Shown here: positions 18,621 to 27,061 of the stretch, piece by piece
Layout: every line of letters begins with the position of its first letter
Position numbering within the stretch: position 1 is the first letter of the stretch
Source: Sva-07 sp963774765
GTDB taxonomy: Bacteria > Actinomycetota > Acidimicrobiia > Acidimicrobiales > Ilumatobacteraceae
Reading direction: 5' to 3'
Assembly (NCBI GenBank): GCA_963774765.1
Contig: CAVZGP010000009.1
Span: 930,001 to 994,000 of the forward strand
DNA length: 64,000 bases
Translations under genes and position numbers: made by a program
The notes under the pieces: generated by a model
Seen by the model: only the letters and a program-made list of their open reading frames with translations
Told to the model about the DNA's origin: nothing
Databases searched by the model: none

Positions 18621-19610
18621 TCAGGCCGCGTTGCCGGCGATGGCGGCGCGGATCTCGCCGACCATGTCGTGTTCGACCATGTCGCGTGCGACACCGATGC
18701 CGTTGGCGATCGCCGTCTCACCCGACGACCCGTGGCGATGATGCAGACACCGTCGACGCCGAGCAGCACCGCGCCGCCGTAGGTGTCCGGGCTGAGCGTC
18801 TCGTAGAGCGGAAGCAACGCCGGCATCAGGGCGTCGGCGTGCGGCTTGTAGCGCTCCTCGGCCGACGAACGCGTCGAGCAGCGCCTTGATGACCACCTTC
18901 ATGGCACCTTCGAGTGTCTTCAGGACGACGTTGCCGGTGAAGCCGTCGGTGACGCACACGTCGAGGTCGGAGCTCATCACGTCACGGCCCTCGACGTTGC
19001 CGACGAAGTTCAGGTGCGAGGCAGCACCGAGCAGTTCATAGGCCTCCTTGCGCAACGTGTCGCCCTTGCCGGGTTCCTCGCCGATCGACAGCAGGCCCAC
19101 TCGCGGCGACTCGATGCCGAAGCGATGGCGTGCGTACACCGACCCCATCACTCCGAACTGCACGAGCCATTCGGCCTGCACCTCGGAGTTGGCGCCGGCG
19201 TCGAGCAGCACGGTGGGCGTGGCGCCCGGCACCGGGATCGGGGTGGCGATCGCCGGCCGCTTCACACCGGAGATGCGACCCATGCGCAGCAAGGCCGAGG
19301 CCATCGTCGCGCCGGTGTTGCCTGCCGAGATCATGGCGCTGGCGCGGCCGTCCCTGACCGCCTCGGCGGCGCGCACGAGCGTGGAGTCCTTCTTGCGGCG
19401 CACGCCCTGCGCAGGGTCGTCGTCCATGCCGATGACTTCGGTCGCCTCGATCAGGTCGAGCATGGAGCCGTCGGGGCCTTCGCGGCCGCCAAGATCGCCG
19501 GGACCGACGAGCACGACGGGGATGCCCGAGGCCGCGGCGCTGTGCGCTCCGGCGAGGATCGGTCCGGGCGCGTCGTCGCCGCCCATGGCGTCGACGGCGA
19601 CGGGGAGCAT
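18621..19610 (-). CDS. plsX: Phosphate acyltransferase PlsX (two compensating frameshifts)
   Basis: Makes acyl-phosphate from acyl-ACP for membrane phospholipid synthesis. The start is the ATG at 19610 (MLPVAVDAMGGDDAPGPILAG); the longer ORF to 19667 overlaps rpmF. Conserved blocks are MISAGNTGATMASALLRMG, LLDAGANSEV, LLSIGEEPGKGD and VTDGFTGNVVLKTLEG. Near 18855 the frame shifts, so about 40 residues (ERYKPHADALMPALLPLYE ... VDGVCIIA) are read from the neighbouring frame. A missing base near 18735 brings it back for HGSSGETAIANGI and the true end AIAGNAA. The ORF stays open with a scrambled middle; this looks like sequence error. Confidence 0.88.
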   Translation of the reverse strand: MLPVAVDAMGGDDAPGPILAGAHSAAASGIPVVLVGPGDLGGREGPDGSMLDLIEATEVIGMDDDPAQGVRRKKDSTLVRAAEAVRDGRASAMISAGNTGATMASALLRMGRISGVKRPAIATPIPVPGATPTVLLDAGANSEVQAEWLVQFGVMGSVYARHRFGIESPRVGLLSIGEEPGKGDTLRKEAYELLGAASHLNFVGNVEGRDVMSSDLDVCVTDGFTGNVVLKTLEGAMKVVIKALLDAFVGRGALQAARRRPDAGVASALRDAQPGHLRRRGAARRRRCLHHRHGSSGETAIANGIGVARDMVEHDMVGEIRAAIAGNAA

Positions 19611-19626
19611 CGCGTTGCTCAGGAGA

Positions 19627-19806
19627 TCAGCCGACGTCGACGACGACGCGGTCGCGGTACCAGCCACACGACGGGCACACCACGTGCGGTGTCTTGGCGT
19701 TGCCGCAGCGCGGGCACAGGCTGCGAGCCGGCGCGTTCAGCTGCCAGGCGCTCGCCCGACGGCTGCGCGTCTTCGACTTGGAGGTCTTCTTCTTGGGAAC
19801 GGCCAT
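19627..19806 (-). CDS. rpmF: 50S ribosomal protein L32
   Basis: 59 residues. MAVPKKKTSKSKTRSRRASAW is the L32 signature, and a zinc ribbon follows (CPRCGNAK ... CPSCGWY). The start ATG at 19806 has AGGAAG about 6 bases upstream. It follows the DUF177 gene by 145 bases and precedes plsX by 16, the classical DUF177-rpmF-plsX set. The zinc-type (four-cysteine) form is the one affected by zinc limitation in other bacteria. Confidence 0.95.
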   Translation of the reverse strand: MAVPKKKTSKSKTRSRRASAWQLNAPARSLCPRCGNAKTPHVVCPSCGWYRDRVVVDVG

Positions 19807-19951
19807 CGTTCGCTTCCTGGTTCTCGGGGACGGTCATCGTGCGACCGGTTCTGGATCGGGGCCCAATTGGGACGCACCGTGCCGCAAACGGCCGCATCAC
19901 GTTATCGGGGGGCGGCGCCATTGCCATCGGGCCGATCATCGCCCGCGACAC

Positions 19952-20461
19952 TCACTCGTCGGGTACGAATCCCTCGAGTTCGGCCCAACGGTCGTCACGC
20001 ACCGATGTGTCACACGAGCACTCGGCGTGGTTGCGGTCGACACCACAGACAGGACACAGCCCGGCGCAGTCGTCGCGGCAGAGCCGTTCGGTCTCGAGCT
20101 CGAGCAGCACGGTCTCGCGGACGAGCGGGGCGAGGTCGAGCTGGCCGTCCCCGATCATGTAGGCGTCGGGATCGAGCGGTTCGATCTGGTACAGCTCGTC
20201 GACGACACCGACTGCCGTGCCGGAGACATCGACGAGACATCGACGACACACCGTGGCCCAGCCGGCGCTGACCGTGCCGTCGACATCGATGCCGTCGTTG
20301 AGTGCCGTGAGGCGCAACTCGACGCGGATGTCGCCGACGAGGCGCTCGTGCTCGGCGTCGAGCGGTTCGGCGGCGACGTCGACGCGGACGTCACGAACGG
20401 CGCCGGGCTGGCGCAGCAACTCGACGGCATTGATCCGAAGCGGACGCAGAGGGTCGGCCAT
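19952..20461 (-). CDS. DUF177 (YceD) family protein
   Basis: 169 residues. The DUF177/YceD family is found upstream of rpmF in nearly all bacteria and has been linked to 23S rRNA levels; its mechanism is unclear. The pattern seen is typical: an early CRRCL (about 72-76), then the acidic block ELYQIEPLDPDAYMIGDGQLDL, and the terminal cysteine cluster CAGLCPVCG ... CSCD, which could bind zinc. The start ATG at 20461 is 12 bases after the preceding coiled-coil gene. Confidence 0.88.
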   Translation of the reverse strand: MADPLRPLRINAVELLRQPGAVRDVRVDVAAEPLDAEHERLVGDIRVELRLTALNDGIDVDGTVSAGWATVCRRCLVDVSGTAVGVVDELYQIEPLDPDAYMIGDGQLDLAPLVRETVLLELETERLCRDDCAGLCPVCGVDRNHAECSCDTSVRDDRWAELEGFVPDE

Positions 20462-20473
20462 GGGCCCGGCCGA

Positions 20474-21070
20474 TCAATGATCCTGGTCGAAGAAGCCCTT
20501 GGTGGGGTCGTCTTCCTCGATCGCATTCGTCTCGTCGACGGCACCGCCGATCGACAGGCGCTGGCGGCCGGCGCCGACGGTCTTCTGCAGCTTGTCGAGC
20601 AGGATCTCGAACGAACCGAGCCGCTGGTCGAGGAAGTCCTCGGTCTCGTGCTTCAGACGGCGCGAATCGCCTTCGGCTGTCTCCATGACCTGGCGGGCGC
20701 GCTGCTCGGCGGCGCGGACGACCTCGGTGCGCTGCACCATCCGCTCGGCGCGCACCCGCGCGGCTTCGAGCAGTTCGTCGGCTTCACGGCGGGTCTTGGC
20801 GACGAACTCCTGGCGCTCCTTGAGCATCCAGCGGGCCTGGCGCAACTCCTCGGGCAGTCGATGCAGGGACTCTTCGAGCAGCTCGATCATCTCGTCGCGG
20901 TCGATGCGCGGCGACGACGACAACGGCATGGTGGGAGCGGTGGCGACGATGTCGATGGCGCGGCGTAGCAACGTTTCCGCGTCGCCGACGAATCCGCCGG
21001 GAACCCCGGGATCGGGGTACTCGTCGTCGATGTCGTCGTAGTCGTCGTGTCCGCCGTCGTCGTAGCTCAT
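20474..21070 (-). CDS. DivIVA-like coiled-coil cell-division/growth protein
   Basis: 198 residues starting at ATG 21070 (MSYDDGGHDDYDDIDDEYPD), 7 bases after coaD. The N-terminal ~30 residues are acidic and disordered; residues about 40-170 form one amphipathic coiled coil (LRQARWMLKERQEFVAKTR, ADELLEAARVRAERM, RARQVMETAEGDS). Proteins of this build at the coaD locus in actinobacteria are annotated as DivIVA-like or 'ATP synthase F0 subunit B-like'. I see no membrane helix, so the second label is unlikely. Exact role unknown; polar or septal scaffolding is an inference from the DivIVA resemblance. Confidence 0.65.
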   Translation of the reverse strand: MSYDDGGHDDYDDIDDEYPDPGVPGGFVGDAETLLRRAIDIVATAPTMPLSSSPRIDRDEMIELLEESLHRLPEELRQARWMLKERQEFVAKTRREADELLEAARVRAERMVQRTEVVRAAEQRARQVMETAEGDSRRLKHETEDFLDQRLGSFEILLDKLQKTVGAGRQRLSIGGAVDETNAIEEDDPTKGFFDQDH

Positions 21071-21077
21071 GATTGGC

Positions 21078-21575
21078 TCAGTTCTGTGCTCCGGCGTTCG
21101 CCCGACGCAGTGCGTCGGCGACGTGCGCCGGGACGAGATGGTCGATGGATTCACCGTACTTCGCGATCTCGCGGACGAAGCGGCTGCTGATGTACCCGAG
21201 GTCGGGGCGGCAGGGAAGATACACCGTACGCACCCCGGTGACTGCGTGGTTGTTGTGGGCCATCTGCTGTTCGATGTCGAAGTCACCCGAGTTGCGCAGC
21301 CCCTTGACGATGAAGTCGACCTCATTGCGTTGAGCCGCCTGCACGGCGAGGCCGGTCTGGGCCACGACGCTGACACCGTCGAGGTGTGCGAGGGCGGTTG
21401 AGGCCATCTCGACTCGCTCGTCGACCGCGAACAGCCCCGACGCCTTCTCGTGGTTGTGCATGATCGCCACGACCACCGACCCGAACAGCTCGTGGGCTTG
21501 CTCGATGACGTCGATGTGCCCGAGATGGATCGGATCGAAGCTCCCCGGGTACAGCGCCCGCAGTGACGTGCTCAT
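21078..21575 (-). CDS. coaD: Phosphopantetheine adenylyltransferase
   Basis: Penultimate step of CoA synthesis, 4'-phosphopantetheine + ATP to dephospho-CoA. The product has 165 residues. The nucleotidyltransferase motif YPGSFDPIHLGH is at the start and the second signature YISSRFVREIAKYG near the end; VKGLRNSGDFDIEQQMA is the pantetheine-binding helix. The start codon overlaps the rsmD stop by 4 bases (ATGA). Confidence 0.96.
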   Translation of the reverse strand: MSTSLRALYPGSFDPIHLGHIDVIEQAHELFGSVVVAIMHNHEKASGLFAVDERVEMASTALAHLDGVSVVAQTGLAVQAAQRNEVDFIVKGLRNSGDFDIEQQMAHNNHAVTGVRTVYLPCRPDLGYISSRFVREIAKYGESIDHLVPAHVADALRRANAGAQN

Positions 21576-22129
21576 TGGGTGTCAGACCCTACTGCTGCAT
21601 CGCCCACCGACGGGTCGACCGTGCGTTCGAGGAAGGTGACCCTGGTGCGCCCGTACCGCTTCTCGCGGGTGACGGACCATCCGGGCGGAGCCACGACGAC
21701 CGATCCAGATTCGGCCACGACGAGGTCGGCGGTGACACGGCTGAGCAGGCTTTCCCAGTCGTCGAAGTCGTACGGCGGGTCGGCGAAGACGATGTCGGCG
21801 TCGATCGTGCCAACCACCGACAGCGCATCGGACGCGAGCACTTTCGACGATCCACCCAGATCGAGCGCATCGAGGTTGTCGTTCAACGCTCGGAGCGCGG
21901 CACGGTCTCGTTCGACGAACACGCAACGGGCTGCGCCTCGCGACAACGCCTCGATGCCCACCGCGCCACTGCCGGCGAACAGGTCGGCCACGACAGCACC
22001 ATCGAGCACGCCTGAACTGCCGAGCGAGTTGAAGATCGCCTCGCGCACCCGGTCGGTGGTCGGGCGTGTCGAGGTGCCATCAGGCGCGATCAGTCGACGT
22101 CCACCCAGTGCTCCCGCCACGACTCGCAT
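21572..22129 (-). CDS. rsmD: 16S rRNA (guanine966-N2)-methyltransferase RsmD
   Basis: 185 residues from ATG 22129 (MRVVAGALGGRRLIAPDG); the longer ORF upstream is not conserved and would cover the divergent zinc-ribbon ORF. The SAM motif is VADLFAGSGAVGIEALSRGA and the catalytic motif for N2 methylation of guanine is ADPPYDF. RPTTDRVREAIFNSL is the RsmD fingerprint. It is translationally coupled to coaD, as in most bacteria. Confidence 0.93.
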   Translation of the reverse strand: MRVVAGALGGRRLIAPDGTSTRPTTDRVREAIFNSLGSSGVLDGAVVADLFAGSGAVGIEALSRGAARCVFVERDRAALRALNDNLDALDLGGSSKVLASDALSVVGTIDADIVFADPPYDFDDWESLLSRVTADLVVAESGSVVVAPPGWSVTREKRYGRTRVTFLERTVDPSVGDAAVGSDTQ

Positions 22130-22195
22130 CGTGGCGAGGATACGCACCGACGCCGGGATGCACCGACCCAGTCGCCGAGCGGCAAGACTGGAGCC

Positions 22196-22402
22196 GTGCT
22201 CACGCCGACGCCACAGATCACGTGCATCGACTGCGGCGGACGCTGCTTCCTGCTCACGCATCCTCCCGAGGACGGAATCTGGGAGCCCGGCGACGTGATC
22301 GCCTACCGCTGCGAGGACTGTCTCGACCGGTGGGATCTCGTGATGTCCGACGAGGACGACGCCGAACTCGCCCGCGGCGACACCCCACCTCTGTTCTCGT
22401 GA
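22196..22402 (+). CDS. Small zinc-ribbon protein, 68 residues
   Basis: Begins with GTG at 22196. Two CxxC knuckles, CIDC at about 10-13 and CEDC at about 39-42, frame an acidic core (PPEDGIWEPGDVIAYR), giving a rubredoxin-like zinc-binding layout. The second half is acidic (DEDDAELARGD). It lies on the plus strand between rsmD and recG and ends inside a hairpin that probably terminates it. Function unknown; the balanced cysteine pairs and clean codon use argue that it is real. Confidence 0.65.
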   Translation: MLTPTPQITCIDCGGRCFLLTHPPEDGIWEPGDVIAYRCEDCLDRWDLVMSDEDDAELARGDTPPLFS

Positions 22403-22439
22403 ACAAATGCACGCACCACGCGTGGTCTTGTTCACGAGA
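22395..22439. terminator. Hairpin between convergent zinc-ribbon gene and recG
   Basis: 12-base perfect arms, TCTCGTGAACAA (22395-22406) and TTGTTCACGAGA (22428-22439), with a 21-base loop. It overlaps the stop of the zinc-ribbon gene and lies 12 bases past the recG stop. The outer stem TCTCGTGAAC is shared with the hairpin at 28865-28911. Confidence 0.7.
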
Positions 22440-22450
22440 TGGAAGGAACG

Positions 22451-24590
22451 TCAGCTCTTGACGAGGAACTCCTCGTCCGACTCGCTGAACACGAGCGCAG
22501 TTCGTCGGCCAGCTCGGGGTGGCTTACGAGTTCGGGGTCGGCGTCGACGATCTCGAACGCGGCGTCGCGGGCGAGTTCCACGAGGTCGCGGTCCCGCCGA
22601 AGCGAGGCCAGCTTGAGATCGCTGCGACCCTTCTGTGCCGTCGTCATCAGCGTGCCCTCGCCGCGCAGGTCGAGGTCGATCTCGGCCAGTTCGAAGCCGT
22701 CGGTGGTCGCCACCAGCGCCTCGACCCGCGGGTTCCGTCGGGTCTCCCGGTTCGTCTCGTGCTGGGTGACCAGCCAGCACGTCGAGGCGTGGGCTCCGCG
22801 CCCGACGCGCCCGCGGAGCTGGTGGAGCTGGGCGATGCCGAAGCGGTCGGCGTCGAGGATCACCATCACGGTCGCGTTCGGCACGTCGACGCCGACCTCG
22901 ATCACCGTCGTGGCCACCAGCACGTCGAGGTCGCCAGCGCGGAAGCGAGTCCATCACCGCTTCCTTCTCCGCCGACGGCAGCCGGCCGTGCAGCAGTCCG
23001 AGCCGCAGACCCGACAGCTCGTCGTCGGCCAGTCGCTCGAACGTCTCCTCGGCCGACGCCACCTCGAGCTTCTCGCTCTCGTCGATCAGCGGGCACACGA
23101 CATAGGCCTGGCGACCGTCGGCGACCTGGTCGCGCACGTCGGCCCACACCTCGGCTTCGAGCAGCGGGACCGTCGGCCCACTTGGTGACGATCGGCGTGC
23201 GGCCGGGCGGCAGTTCGTCGAGCACGCTGACGTCGAGGTCGCCGTACACGGTCATCGCCGCCGTCCGGGGGATCGGCGTGGCGGTCATCACCAGCACGTC
23301 GGGCACGGCACCGCCCACGGCCTTGGCGCGCAACGCCGCACGCTGCTCGACACCGAAGCGGTGCTGCTCGTCGACGACGACCACACCGAGGCTGGGGAAG
23401 TCGACGGCGTCCTGGATGAGCGCGTGCGTGCCGATCACGATGTCGACCGTGCCGTCGGCCAGGCCGGCGAGCACGTCCTTGCGGTCCGACCCGGTGACCC
23501 GGTTGGTCAGCAGCTCGACCCGCAGCGGCCGATCGCCGAACAGGTTGCCCGGGTCGGGAACGGTGACCCCGGCCAGCAGGCCGCGCACACCGGCTCGCGT
23601 GCTGCTCGGCGAGCACCTCGGTCGGCGCCATCAGCGCCGCCTGGTGACCACCCTGCACCGCCGACCAGCATCGCGTCGACCGCCACGACGGTCTTGCCCG
23701 AGCCGACGTCGCCCTGCAGCAGACGGTGCATCGGGTGCGGCCCGGCGAGGTCGTGCTCGATCTCGGCGATCACTCGTTGCTGGGCGCCGGTGAGCGGGTA
23801 CGGGAGCGCGTCGTGCAACCGTTGGACCAGCTCGCCGGACAGATCGTGGCGGATGCCGCGCTGGTCGCGCTCCATCGCCCGCTTGCGCATCACCAGCACG
23901 GTCTGCACCCGCAGCAGCTCGTCGAACGCCAGCCGCCGGCGTGCCTGCTCCTTGTCTCGGATCGACTCGGGCAGGTGGATGTTCGACAGCGCATCGAAGC
24001 GGCCGAGCAGGCCGAGGCGTTGCAGGATCGGTGGCGGCACCGGGTCGGCGATGCCGCGCTCGCGACATCGCCGCAGCGCGTCCTCGACCCAGCCGGCGAT
24101 CTCCCAGGTGTTGAGCTGGACCTTCTCGCTCTGGGGGTAGATCGGCACGATCCGGCCGGTGCGGTCGCCGATCAGGTCGACGATCGGGTTCGTCATCTGC
24201 AGACCGCCGCGATACACCTCGGGCTTGCCGAACAGCGCGATCTGAAGACCTTCGCGGAGCTGGCGTTCGCGCCACGGCTGGTTGAAGAACACGACATCGA
24301 TCCGGCCGCTGCCGTCGCCGACGTCGACGTTCACGATCGTGCCGCCGGTTGCGGGTCACGCGCTTGTTGACGGTGCGCACGGTGACCAGCACGAGCGCTT
24401 CCTCGCCGGGCACCAGGTCGCCGACCCGGCCTCGTTCGTGCGGTCGACCCACCGGCGCGGGTAGAAGGTGAGCAGGTCGAGCACGATTGTCGACGCCGAT
24501 CGCCGCGAGCGCTGACCGCTTCTTGTCACCGACGCCCTTCAGCCGCTCGACGTCGATCGCGGCCAGGTCGCGGTACGACAGTGCGCTCAC
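22451..24590 (-). pseudogene. recG: ATP-dependent DNA helicase RecG, broken by about seven frameshifts
   Basis: RecG regresses stalled forks and branched DNA. All parts of a ~710-residue RecG can be traced but lie in three alternating frames. The start is GTG 24590 (SALSYRDLAAIDVERLKGVG). Then come GRVGDLVPGEEALVLVTVRT (wedge/OB), GDVGSGKTVVAVDA (Walker A), VVVVDEQHRFGVEQRAALR (DEQH box), VMTATPIPRT, VIEVGVDVPNATVM, QLRGRVGRG and an end at ESDEEFLVKS (22451). Shifts lie near 24490, 24350, 23660, 23600, 23180, 22940 and 22495. No domain is deleted and no stops accumulate between shifts, which favours sequencing error over decay. It follows fakA by 11 bases. Confidence 0.85.
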
Positions 24591-24601
24591 TCGGCCCGAC
24601 C

Positions 24602-26298
24602 TCACTCGACCCCGAAGAGGTACGGGTAGAGCGGCTGGCCACCGTGGTGCACCTCGACCTGGACGTCTGGGACGGTGGTCGCCGAGCCAGCCAACGATCA
24701 GGTCGGTGACGATCTGGTCGGCGCCGTGCCCGGTGACCACTGTGACGATCTCCGCCGACTGACCGACGATCGCATCGAGCAGTGCCATCGCGCACCCTCG
24801 ACCGACGGCGCGACGGCGACGATGCCCGTCACCACGAACGAGTCCAATCCAGTCGCCCTCGACGATCGGGCCCGGCACCGCTGGTGCTGTCGCGCACGGC
24901 CCGGGTGACCTCGCCGGTGACCACCGAGCCGGCGGCCTCGGCCATCTCGGTCGGCGTTGTCCGCGGCCTCGGCCTCGGGGTCGTACACGACGAGCGCGGC
25001 GAGCGCCTCGGGCATCGAGCGTGGTCGGCACCACGACGACGGTCTTCGTCGGTGAGCGCGTCGAGCTGTTCGGCGACCGGGATGATGTTCTTGTTGTTCG
25101 GCAGCACGACCACCTGGTCGGCGTTGACGCGCTTCGACCGCGTCGAGCAGCTCGGCGGTCGACGGATTCAGCGTCTGGCCACCGGTGACCACGCCCTGCA
25201 CGCCGAGTTGGGCGAACAGCTCCGACCAGACCGCTGCCCGAACACACCGCGACCACAGCGCACGTCACCGCTGGCAGCTCGTCTGCCACGGGTGCATCGT
25301 GCGCTGTCGAGGCGAGTTCGGCCTCGCGTCGTTCGTGCTCCTCGTCCATCTCCTCGAACAGGTCGGTGACCCGGATCGACTTCGGCCGCCCGCCGAGGTC
25401 GAGCGCGACCTCGATGGCGGCGCCGATGTCGTTGGTGTGCACATGGCAGTTCCAGAGCCCGTCGCCACCGACGACCACGATCGAGTCGCCGATCTCTCCC
25501 CAGTCTTCCTTGAACTCGTGGATGCGGTCATCGGGCAGGTCGAGGAAGTACATCACCTCGTAGCGCAGTTCGCTCACGTCGAGCTCACCGGGTGCCGCCG
25601 CGTGACGATGGGCCACGGCGTCGAGCACGGCGCCAACGGCCCCGGAGGTGCCGTCGTCGGGCTCGGCAACGGGAGCGGCTCGCCGTCGACCACGTACAGC
25701 ACCGAGTCGAGGAGCAGCAGGAATCCGGCACCACCGGCGTCGACGACACCCGCGTCCTTCAGCACCGGGAGCAGCTCGGGGGTGTTGTCGAGGGCGAGCT
25801 TGCCCGCCGTGCGGGCCGCTCGCGCACCTCGACCAGCGACCCGCCGGCGTCGGCGGCGACCTTGGCGGCCTCGGCACTCTCGCGGCACACCGTGAGGATC
25901 GTGCCCTCGATCGGCTTCAGCACGGCCTCGTAGGCGCCGGCGGCGGCGGCCTGCAACGCTTCGGCGACCTTGGCGCCCTGCGCGTCGGCGTGCTCCTTCA
26001 CCGTGCCTGCGAAGCCGCGCAGGATCTGGCTGAGGATGACGCCACTGTTGCCGCGGGCGCCCATCAGCGAGCCGTGGCTGATCGCGTCGCAGGTGGCGTG
26101 CGTGGTCGTCGTCGGCAGCAGCGTCCATCTCGGCGACCACGGCATCGAGCGTGCGGGCCATGTTGGTGCCGGTGTCGCCGTCGGGCACCGGGTAGACGTT
26201 GAGCCGGTTGAACCCGTGTGCATGCTCACGGACGTGTCGCGGAACGTGATGACCGTCTCGCGCAGCGCAGCGGTGTTCAACCGTTCGAGAGTGGGCAC
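24602..26298 (-). pseudogene. fakA: DAK2-domain fatty-acid kinase FakA-like protein, broken by at least eight frameshifts
   Basis: The DAK phosphatase/kinase family at this locus corresponds to FakA, which phosphorylates exogenous fatty acids with FakB. The start is GTG 26298 (PTLERLNTAALRETVITFRD). Then, in changing frames: RLNVYPVPDGDTGTNMARTL, the DAK2 nucleotide site; GSLMGARGNSGVILSQIL; VDAGGAGFLLLLDSVLYVVD; YEVMYFLDLPDDRIHEFKEDW; IVVVGGDGLWNCHVHTNDIG; VVVLPNNKNIIPVAEQLDAL; and the C-terminal VEVHHGGQPLYPYLFGVE. Shifts are near 26235, 26115, 25820, 25670 and 25230, with several more down to 24680. Restored length is about 560 residues, normal for FakA. Lesion density is the highest in the window. 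Confidence 0.8.
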
Positions 26299-26453
26299 GG
26301 CCGACGAGCTTAGGGCGATCGCCGCGAAGGCGCCGCGTGGGGCCGGGCAATCGGCTTGGTAGCATTTCATGGCTGTCCCGACAGGCGGAGTCGTTCGTCG
26401 GGCACCACCAACGTGATCGCGCCGGGAATCCGGCAGCTCTGCAGGAGAATCCA

Positions 26454-26645
26454 ATGGCATCGAAGTGTGAAGTGTGTGGCAAGGGCCCGTCGTGGGGCAT
26501 GTCCGTGTCGCACTCGCATCGTCGCACCAAGCGACGCTGGAACCCGAACATCCAGCGGGTGCGCGCCCTCGTCAACGGCGCCCCCAAGCGGGTCAACGTC
26601 TGCACCGGCTGCATCAAGACCGGCAAGATCGTCAAGGCCGGCTGA
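26454..26645 (+). CDS. rpmB: 50S ribosomal protein L28
   Basis: 63 residues from ATG 26454, with AGGAG about 6 bases upstream. MASKCEVCGKGPSWGMSVSH with TKRRWNPNIQRVR is standard L28. Cysteine pairs KCEVC and CTGC mark the zinc-binding form. It diverges from fakA, as is usual in Gram-positive bacteria. Confidence 0.95.
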   Translation: MASKCEVCGKGPSWGMSVSHSHRRTKRRWNPNIQRVRALVNGAPKRVNVCTGCIKTGKIVKAG

Positions 26646-26654
26646 GGCCTCGAC

Positions 26655-26876
26655 ATGCAGGGCGTCATCAAGGCCTACGACCCCGCCACCGGTGACGGAC
26701 TCGTGATGTGCGACACCGACCTCGCCGACTACGACCTGGCCGCCGACGCGCTCGACGGTTCCATCTTCCGCATGCTGCGCCAGGGCCAGCGTGTCGTGTT
26801 CGACCTCGACGATGCCGGCCTCGCAACGCACTTGCGTCTCGGCTCCGAAGTCGACATGGCAACCCCCGGCGCCTGA
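26655..26876 (+). CDS. Cold-shock-domain-like small protein
   Basis: 73 residues, starting 9 bases after rpmB. The N-terminal GVIKAYDPATGDGLVMCDTD resembles the first strands of a cold-shock fold (usually G-V-K-W-F-N-x-x-K-G-F-G-F-I), with SIFRMLRQGQRVVFDLDDAG and ATHLRLGSE as the later strands. The RNP1 aromatics are missing (GLVMCDTD replaces GFGFI), so nucleic-acid binding by the classical face is doubtful. It is acidic overall. Probably co-transcribed with rpmB. Annotation as a divergent CSD protein is an inference from pattern. Confidence 0.6.
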   Translation: MQGVIKAYDPATGDGLVMCDTDLADYDLAADALDGSIFRMLRQGQRVVFDLDDAGLATHLRLGSEVDMATPGA

Positions 26877-27061
26877 GCGCCGCCCGCTGCGCCCGCAGCT
26901 CACCGTCCGTCAACGAGATCGTGACCTTGTGCCCCCCGCTGTGTTTCATGGTTCGACGACGCGCGCCCTACGCTTGACCTCGGAGATCGATGCCGTCGTC
27001 AGTGTGACGCGCGGTCACACCCCCTGAACTCAACCCCCGGAACTCAACGAGGAGTCACCAG

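Noticed and set aside
26337..26453. N-terminal extension of L28
   Set aside because: The frame is open upstream, but AGGAG and the conserved MASKCEVCGK start fix the gene at 26454.
25574..26671. Long minus-strand ORF running upstream of fakA across rpmB
   Set aside because: It is a frame-shifted piece of fakA that continues by chance through the divergent promoter; only its middle part matches the DAK family.
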